Origin: Triglochin maritima
Taxonomy: Eukaryota; Streptophyta; Magnoliopsida; Alismatales; Juncaginaceae
Length of the DNA stretch: 64,000 bases
NCBI GenBank assembly: GCA_963682175.1
Contig: OY821775.1
Location: 4,340,001 to 4,404,000 of the forward strand
Direction: 5' to 3'
In this document: one piece after another, positions 56,976 to 64,000 of the stretch
Numbering within the stretch: position 1 is the first letter of the stretch
Layout of the letters: each line of letters begins with the position of its first letter
Made by a program: the position numbers and the translations under genes
The notes under the pieces: model-generated
What the model was told of the DNA's origin: nothing
The model's database searches: none
Seen by the model: only the letters and a program-made list of their open reading frames with translations

Positions 56976-59900
56976 ATGGAGCTCCAGCACCGGACCCAAT
57001 CGGAGGAGGAGGAAGAGGAAGAGTCGATGGCGATCTACGGCATTCTTCCCCTCGCCGACGCCTCGCAACAGCCCTACGTCTCCGAGCTCCTCTCCTTCAC
57101 CCTCGATCGCCTCCACAAGGTGAGCTTTCTGGTTTCCCGGATCTGACCTCGACGAACGAGAGTGGATCGAATCCGATGTTTTCGTATCGGTTTCGGTTCC
57201 GATCTTTAGGAGTTTGTGCTTTTAGTTTCTACTTCTTTTGCTCTGGAATGTAATAGGAATGGCGCGGACTTTGTGGAAATTGGATTTTGTTTTTCCTGTT
57301 TAGTTGAATGAACAATTGAGGGAAGGCCTCTGCTTTACTGTGTCAATGTGAGTTTGATAAGGATTGTAGAATTTCGCAGGAATGTGAGTTTGGTTTGGAT
57401 AGCATGGAATTCCCTAGTCTAGTTTCGATATCTAGTTGGGATTGCCGGACCTGAATATTTGCCTTTAAGTCTGATTGGCCATGTGATTGTGAACCTGATT
57501 AGGACAGTATGAATTTGCAGGAATGTAACTGCTTCTTTATGTTGGACTATTGAATATTGGTTTAGGCCCATGTAATATTCAATTGGAAATCCAATGTTGA
57601 GATGTATTGGTTGGAATATGTGGGATTCTCTCACACTTTTTGGTCTCACATTGGGGAGTTTGGGATGTAAGAAAAGATTTATGTACCTAGGCTTCCTATA
57701 AGAAAGAGTGGATGAGAGAATGTGACACACACCCACTTGTACAATCCAGTCGGGTGCGGTGCAATGTTTTTTCTCGTGTGCATTCAATTTTTTAGGGGCT
57801 TATCTTATATTGTCTTTGACAAATAATTGGTTTAAAAAAGAAATATCTTTTTGGTTCCGACGGTTACAAATTATGTGACCACCATCTCGCCCCTCTCCTC
57901 ATTCTCAAACGATCTGCCGTGTGGATCTCAATATGTTCTTGTGGTTTGTCGGAGTTGGAGTGTGTTGGCCAAAATGTTGCGACTTTTTTATCCTGAGATA
58001 AAGCGCCTACACCCATCGTACTGGTACGTGGGGATGATAATTTCTCTAAGGGAAGTTTGACAACGGCGGCTCGGTCTAACCCCTTGTTTTCTTGTTGTTT
58101 TGTCCTCATGAATTTGTTCATTAGCTTTGTTTGGGTTGTAACTTGTTTGTTAATCGACATATGTACCCCACTGTAATGCATGTTATTTATATTAACAACA
58201 CTTTGTCTACATGAGAGTTTGGTTATGATAGTAGAATTCTGTATGTACTTCAGTGGATAACTGCAGGAATTAGAGTTTCTGTACTTCTCTTGACATTTTT
58301 TTAAATGGTATGCATTTGAAGGTACTAGTGCTTCTTTCTGTTCTGTTAAGTAATCTTGTTGTCTCTAGCTAGGATAATTTGAAATGAAGCTTCGTCTCTA
58401 TATGTTTAAGTGAATCTGATTGGGATAGTAGACATGTACAAGAGTAGGAGTTTGTATTGTCTGTAGTTGCAAATGTGGTTAGGGTAACATGTATTTGCAA
58501 AAGTTATAATTGTTTTGTGTCCATGTGAACTGGTTAGGATTGCGATGTGAATCTGACAGGAAAGTAGAATTAGCAGTAACATGTCTTTCTACCTCTCTTA
58601 AGGGAAGTGATCAGGCTAATGCATATTTGAAGGCAGTTGAGCCTTTTTTGCCTCTCCTCACGAATCTTATAAGGAGTGTTGATAGGAGTCCGACAAAGAA
58701 TCCGGTCAATGCCAACAACCACACCGCCGACTGAGGCGGATTTGGATCGGGTCAACAGTTTGACCCCAATCAATAGCAATTGAGGTGGATTCGAGTTCCA
58801 CTAAGCTCCTATGGAAGGATTCGAGCTCCTCCGGCTCCAATGGCACACAAATTTGGGGCAAAATAATCGGCACCCTTTTCTTATTTTGTTTTCTATTTAT
58901 ATGGGGGAAAATCTTCTCCAGAGTAGAGAAAATGAAAAAAAAACCCACCCTAATATAATTACAAGTAAACTAGAGCTAATGACGCTCTCAAGTTGACCAG
59001 TTGTTCACGTAAGAAATTAATGGAAAAATACAACTAAAATGCGGGAAAAATAAGAAGCTGGTGGAAGGGAAAGGGGAACAGTATCAGGTTCGTGATCAGA
59101 TGGCATGATCGGTCTCCCATCTGCTAACTGGGATAGCCGTCCGATCTAACTTAACTTCTCTCATATGCACTGTTAATCCGAAGTCCGAACCGCTACTCCA
59201 CTCAATCCCCAACAGCCTTAACCTCCCAGTGGCCCCACTAATGGCTACCAGAATAACAACCTCCACTACCAACAGTGCACGTGTTATCCCTACCGTTAGA
59301 TGCAGACTGGACGCCGCCTAACAAGTGTAGGAGCTTGGAAGTAGGTACACAATTTTCTTGTAAACCTGGTGAGAATTTGAGGATAATAGAAATCCGATTA
59401 GAATCGCAAGAATCTGATTGTGATTGGGATAGTGGAATTGGCAGGAATCGTGACTTCATCTTTATCTCTTCACTAATTTGATCAGGAGTTCGGATATCGC
59501 AGGAACTATAGTGTTTCATTTATTTCTTAGTTTATATTATTAGCGGGATAGGTGAGAGTTGTAGGCACCAGAGTTTCGTCTTGATCTTCATGAATCTTAT
59601 TTTTTGGATGATTGCAGGAACCAGAACTCCTACGTGTGGATGCAGAGAGAATCAGACGACAAATGCAGGAGGTTGCTGTTGGGAACTATCGTGCATTCAT
59701 TGCAGCTGATGATGCTTTGACTTCTTGCCGGGAGCAGTTGGTTTCCGTTGGGAATCATCTTGATGAAATGGTAATTCTGTTTGCTGCTTCTGTATGCTTT
59801 TGTTTGTTTGATATGTGGAAGCCCTGCTTATCTTTTGGTGTAGCTGTACATAAATTTCTTTGGGACTCAGGGATATGTGTTTGTTTAATGGCAACTGGGT

Positions 59901-62900
59901 GAACTTTTTGAGAGGCAATTTGTTGGATATGCTGTAATTTGTCTTTGGTTTTGTCAACTTCTGGACCAGCCGATACAGTGTTTGCCTGTAGGTTGTTTCC
60001 AGTTGAGAAGTTGTCAATACCAAGTATGCAAATTTTATATCCATAACTAAGTTAATATACATCATGACATGGTATGTGGTTGATCAAATAATTGAAATCT
60101 ACTGATAAAAAATCAAATAATTAAAATCCATAATTATTTTTCAACTCATGGTATGACCTATGGAATAGCATGTAAAATGGATAGTAGACCAAGAGTTTGG
60201 ATGCTACCAAACAGAGGCTTGCTGAACTGCTAACACAAATAAAATCTGAGCAACTTACTATTTTATGGGCCAAGCCACACCTAGATGAAGAAGATATTGG
60301 TTGTATTCTACTGGTCAGTTATTGGGAGAGAAGAAACAAAGTAAAAATTAATGGTGTGTTTGGATAACAATGAAGGAGAGAAAAGTAGAGAAGAGAAGAG
60401 AAGAGAAGAGAAAAGAAAAGAAAAGAAATGGATAGAAGATAAAACAAATTATGTTTATTTTCTTTTGTTTGGATACAACTAAGTTAGGAGAGAGAGAAAA
60501 ATATAGCATTATATTACCAAAATACTCATGCTCTTTTAACCATGTTATTTCATTTTGGGGCATTTTGGAAAGAATGAACGAAATTCAACTTTCTCTCCAT
60601 TTTAGGAGAGAAAGTTGAAAGCTTATGAGATGATTTCTCTCCATTTCTTTTCTTTTCTCTCATTAAGTTGTTATCCAAACAAGAGAAAATTCAACTTTCT
60701 TTTCTTTTCTCTCCATTTTTCTTCTAAGTTGTTAACCAAACACACCCTAAGTGTTTGAGGCAGTTTTCATTTCCTCCCTTTTAGTGATATTTGATTTTTG
60801 ACATGCCTGTGAGAAATACATTGTGGTCTTCAAAAGTTGCCTTGGGTTCTTTTATGTGGCAAAGAAAATTATGTTTTTTGCCTATTCAAGTTTTTATAGC
60901 TATGATGTATGTTGGTTGCAGATTAGCGAAATTCCACAGCTATCATCGGGTTGCACCGAGTTCCTTGAGTCTGCACAACAAATTTTAGAGGAGAGAAAGC
61001 TTAATCAAACACTGCTAGCCAACCACAGTACCTTGCTTGATTTGCTTGAAATTCCTCAACTTATGGATACGTGAGTATGTGCTCCGTTCGTTGTGTTTTA
61101 ACCTTTGGAGAAATGTAGATATTTATCTTAGGCTGCAAAGTGCATCGTGAATGTTTTTAGCTGGTTGAGCATATGGATACAAGTATATGACAGTATAGTT
61201 ATTATAACTCTGTTGACCACAATTCACAAGTTTCTTGCTGGTTGTGGTATGTTGGCAGATGTGTGCGGAGTGGGAATTATGATGAGGCTCTTGATTTGGA
61301 AACCTTCGTGTCGAGACTTTCAAAGATGCATGCCGAGTAAGTTTCTTTACTTTGTAAACAGAGACTAAGACTCAAAGTCTTTGTCAGGATCTTGCTTTTT
61401 TAACTAAAAAAAAAGGCATCTATTGCTGATGTTCTTTGCTGAGCTACAAAAATTCATGACATAGCTAGTTTCAATTCTTGGGATCAAGGTTACCTGTCAT
61501 TCAGGCATTAGCAGCTGAAGTCAAGAAAACTACACATGCGCTTCTCTCCCAGCTTCTTCAGAAACTAAGATCAAATATTCAGGTAATACTCAAAATCTAA
61601 AATTCTAAAGAAGCACTTCCAGAGATTATGCCCTAGAGTTGAACATCTGATGACAGACCTCTTTTCTTTGATGATGCTAGTTGCCTGAATGCCTTCGAAT
61701 CATTGCACATTTGCGTCGCGTAGGGGTATTCAGTGAATCTGAAATGCGCCTACAGGTGAACTCATATTTTGTATTTGCTTCATCATCTTTAAATTGTCCA
61801 TGGCCTTAATCTAATCCTTTTTTTCTGACGATTGGTTTCTTTTTACACGAAAAACATACATCACACTAAATAGTCAGAGATGTAAGTGAGCTTTCCATCA
61901 GTTTTCTCACTTTGGCTCTTCCTTTTGACATATTTTTTGCTCTAATCACGTCGCTTCGAGGCACCAGTATCTGAACCACTTAATACTTGAAAATACCATA
62001 TGTTTTCTAGTGCGCCTTTTGGTTTGAAGTATGCAATGTTAACACTTATGTAGAGCCGTCTGATGGTTTATAAAAGGATGAATTACCTTTGTCTTTAGGT
62101 TATATCTCTATACTGGAAATGCTTCTGGTGTATGAAATTTGATGGATTTAATAATCAAGTTCATAAATGGAAATAAACCTTTCTTGCGCCTTCGAGTGGA
62201 GATAGATAGTGGCTACTTTTTGTACTTGCTTTTACATTATTTATGGATGGTGGGTAATATGTGAATATTCTATCGTGCAACAGTTTTTGAGGTGTAGAGA
62301 AGCATGGTTGGCTGGCATTCTTGATGACTTGGATCAGAGAAATGCCTATGAATATTTGAAGGGAATGGTGAATTGCCACAGGATGCATCTGTTTGACGTT
62401 GTCAATCAGTATCGCGCCATATTCAGCAATGACAAATCTAGGAGCGAGGAAAATTATGACGGAGGACTTCTCTATAGTTGGGCAATGCATCAAATTAAGA
62501 TCCATTTGAGTACCCTTGAAACCATGCTTCCCAAGATAACAGATGGTGGATCACTATCGAATATCCTTGATCAATGCATGGTGATTTTTTCATAATTTTT
62601 CTAAAGCATATAACAAGCCCCATTGAAGGGGAAAATCGTATTTTATATCTTTCAATTCAACATATGTTTTTGAATGGCTTCTATGGTATTTTCCTGGGTT
62701 CCTATTGTATTTTAGTTTAATCACACTTCGAATGGCTTCCCAGCTCTTGAGCTTATCTAGAATGGGCAGCGTGATCCTTTTTAATCCTCTCAGTGTTCTT
62801 TAATTCTTTTATTGCGGCTCTGCTCTATTCTTGTCCATTTTGTTTTTAGATGGACCATTAAAAATGTCAACCTTTGCTTTTGCAGTACTGTGCAATGGGT

Positions 62901-64000
62901 CTTGGTTTAGTTGGTTTGGACTTTCGAGGGCTTCTACCTCCATTATTTGAAGGGTAAGGATTTTCTATTTAGTTGATTTGCTTTGTGCTTTCCCCATTAT
63001 TCTATATTGGCAAAATATTTTTTTTCATTTCAGTGCAGTTCTTGTTTTATTCTCCGAGAATATGAACACAGCAGTGGAAAATTTTCAGGTATGCCACAAC
63101 CTCATCGGCACATCTCTTTGTAAAGTTTTCATGTTCTATTTTGACCTGCTGATTCATCGGCTCAAAATTGACAAAAGGGCCTGGTGTTGCAATTAGTTTT
63201 TGAAACCCATATCATATTTGTTATTTTTTTAATCTATGCTGTTGCCCCTTGTTTATTTGTTATACTAGTTGATTTGTTTGAAGGAGTAAGTTGATAATGT
63301 TGGTAGATCTATTTTCATATCTGTGTACACAAGCTTTCTAGGTTAAATTGTGGTTATTATCATCGTAATATTTTTTATCTTTTGTTATTAGGATCCACAC
63401 ATTAAGTGGTAAAAGAACTAAAGTTTCCATGATCCAGGTAGTATTGGATTCACATCGCTGGGTTCCTTTGCCTGCTGTTGGTTTTACAAGTAATGGTCCA
63501 AGTGATGAACATAATGATGGTGTGTCTCCACCTTCTTCACTGATGGAATTCCCACCACTTGCTGTGTTTGTGAATGGTAATTGCCCATGAACTGTTTTGA
63601 TTGGTTTCTTTGCAGCAGTGGCATTGATATTCAATTGATAAAGATGCATTTTGTTTTGGAGTTCTCAACTACCCTTGGATCGTCACATCCTTTTGTAGGT
63701 GTCTCCGCAGCCATGAATGAGCTTAGGCCCTGTGCACCACTGAGCTTGAAAAACATCCTGGCCCAGGAAGTGGTCAGAGGTCTGCAAGCTGTTTCTGAGA
63801 CACTATTGCGGTATAATGCAAGCAGAATGCTACGAGACAATGAGTCTGCACTTTTTCTATCGCTATGCCAATCATTTATTGAGGTAATGATCACCTTTAT
63901 CTTGTTTGTGACTTTGTGTATTTCTAGATTTTCTTACATCATAATCATCTCAAATCAAACTAAACAGGTTGCTTACCCGTATTGTTCAACATGCTTTGGT
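56976..64000 (+). CDS. COG8: Conserved oligomeric Golgi complex subunit 8, 5' part (runs off window)
   Basis: Exons: 56976-57119, 59618-59770, 60922-61070, 61259-61336, 61489-61582, 61681-61755, 62284-62580, 62886-62953, 63034-63088, 63438-63576, 63699-63883, 63968-64000 and beyond; all GT-AG and in frame, 490 codons so far. COG8 is a lobe B subunit of the tethering complex for retrograde vesicles in the Golgi. The Dor1-like domain (PF04124) spans most of the chain: LYRVD-type [131 protein letters not shown]. The start ATG lies in CATCGCCATGG, and an acidic Glu run follows. The first intron is 2.5 kb and repetitive; the second holds a MITE. Confidence 0.96.
57120..59617 (+). repeat. COG8 intron 1, built partly of a diverged recurring unit
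   Basis: A unit of the type GAATCTGATTGGGATAGTAG then AATTTGCAGGAATTAGAGTTT recurs with much variation, for example near 57360-57420, 57480-57530, 58225-58280, 58405-58460, 58535-58590, 59390-59450 and 59470-59560. Unlike segments, probably insertions, separate them (about 57590-58190 and 58610-59330). No gene is seen inside. Confidence 0.55.
60352..60747. mobile_element. Tourist-like (PIF/Harbinger) MITE in COG8 intron 2
   Basis: Starts TGGTGTGTTTGGATAACAA and ends TTGTTAACCAAACACACCC, an inverted repeat of about 19 bp with two mismatches. A TAA duplication flanks it (60349-60351 and 60748-60750). The 396-bp interior is rich in GAGAGAAAAG and its complement. The 3-bp TAA duplication fits PIF/Harbinger MITEs. 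Confidence 0.75.

Noticed and set aside
57595..58190. Possible solo LTR in COG8 intron 1 (starts TGTTGAGATG)
   Set aside because: No matching CA end with a 5-bp duplication of TCCAA was found; left as unexplained intron sequence.
58510..58734. Open frame in COG8 intron 1
   Set aside because: The surrounding exon chain skips it in frame, and its sequence includes the recurring intron unit.

Overview
The window is nuclear DNA of a flowering plant. Evidence: multi-exon genes with plant-type introns, clear plant orthologues (a CBL10-type calcium sensor, an LLM-domain B-GATA factor, an RH20-type DEAD-box helicase, the Golgi tether subunit COG8), and plant transposon families (CACTA, Sirevirus-like copia, Athila/Tat-like gypsy, LINE, SINE, MITEs). 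The species cannot be told from the sequence.

Positions 1-25867 are one old CACTA (En/Spm) transposon on the minus strand, entered from its 3' side. Its right end is a CACTAGTG terminus at 25867, preceded by about 330 bp of GACGTC-rich subterminal repeats. Its transposase is broken by frameshifts and stops and carries two younger LTR insertions. The first is a 7320-bp gag-protease element without pol (3758-11077) with a 5-bp target duplication AACGG. It splits the transposase reading frame, which rejoins exactly when the element is removed. The second is a 12037-bp array (12142-24178): four near-identical 1582-bp LTRs alternating with three identical 1903-bp internal regions, flanked as a whole by a single CTACT duplication. 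It has Sirevirus-like non-coding features (multiple polypurine tracts, palindromes upstream of the LTR TATA box) but codes only for a shortened Gag.

Positions 25868-30640 hold no gene I can name; three possible exons of an unrecognised gene lie at 28480-29129. From 30.7 kb the window is gene territory: CBL10 (30717-34062, +), a small proline-rich single-pass membrane protein of unknown function (35395-39603, +), the B-GATA factor (44213-45875, +), RH20 (48490-52530, -) and the 5' part of COG8 (56976 to the window end, +). All exon chains keep frame across every junction; one CBL10 intron is GC-AG. Introns and spacers carry small insertions, many with readable target duplications: three retroposons in one intron of the membrane-protein gene, a tRNA-type SINE inside an LTR relic, a hAT-like element, a MITE with 7 of 8 flanking bases matching, and a Tourist-like MITE.

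The genes are independent housekeeping and signalling loci and do not form a pathway. The most unusual part is the tandem Sirevirus-like array nested in the dead CACTA element.
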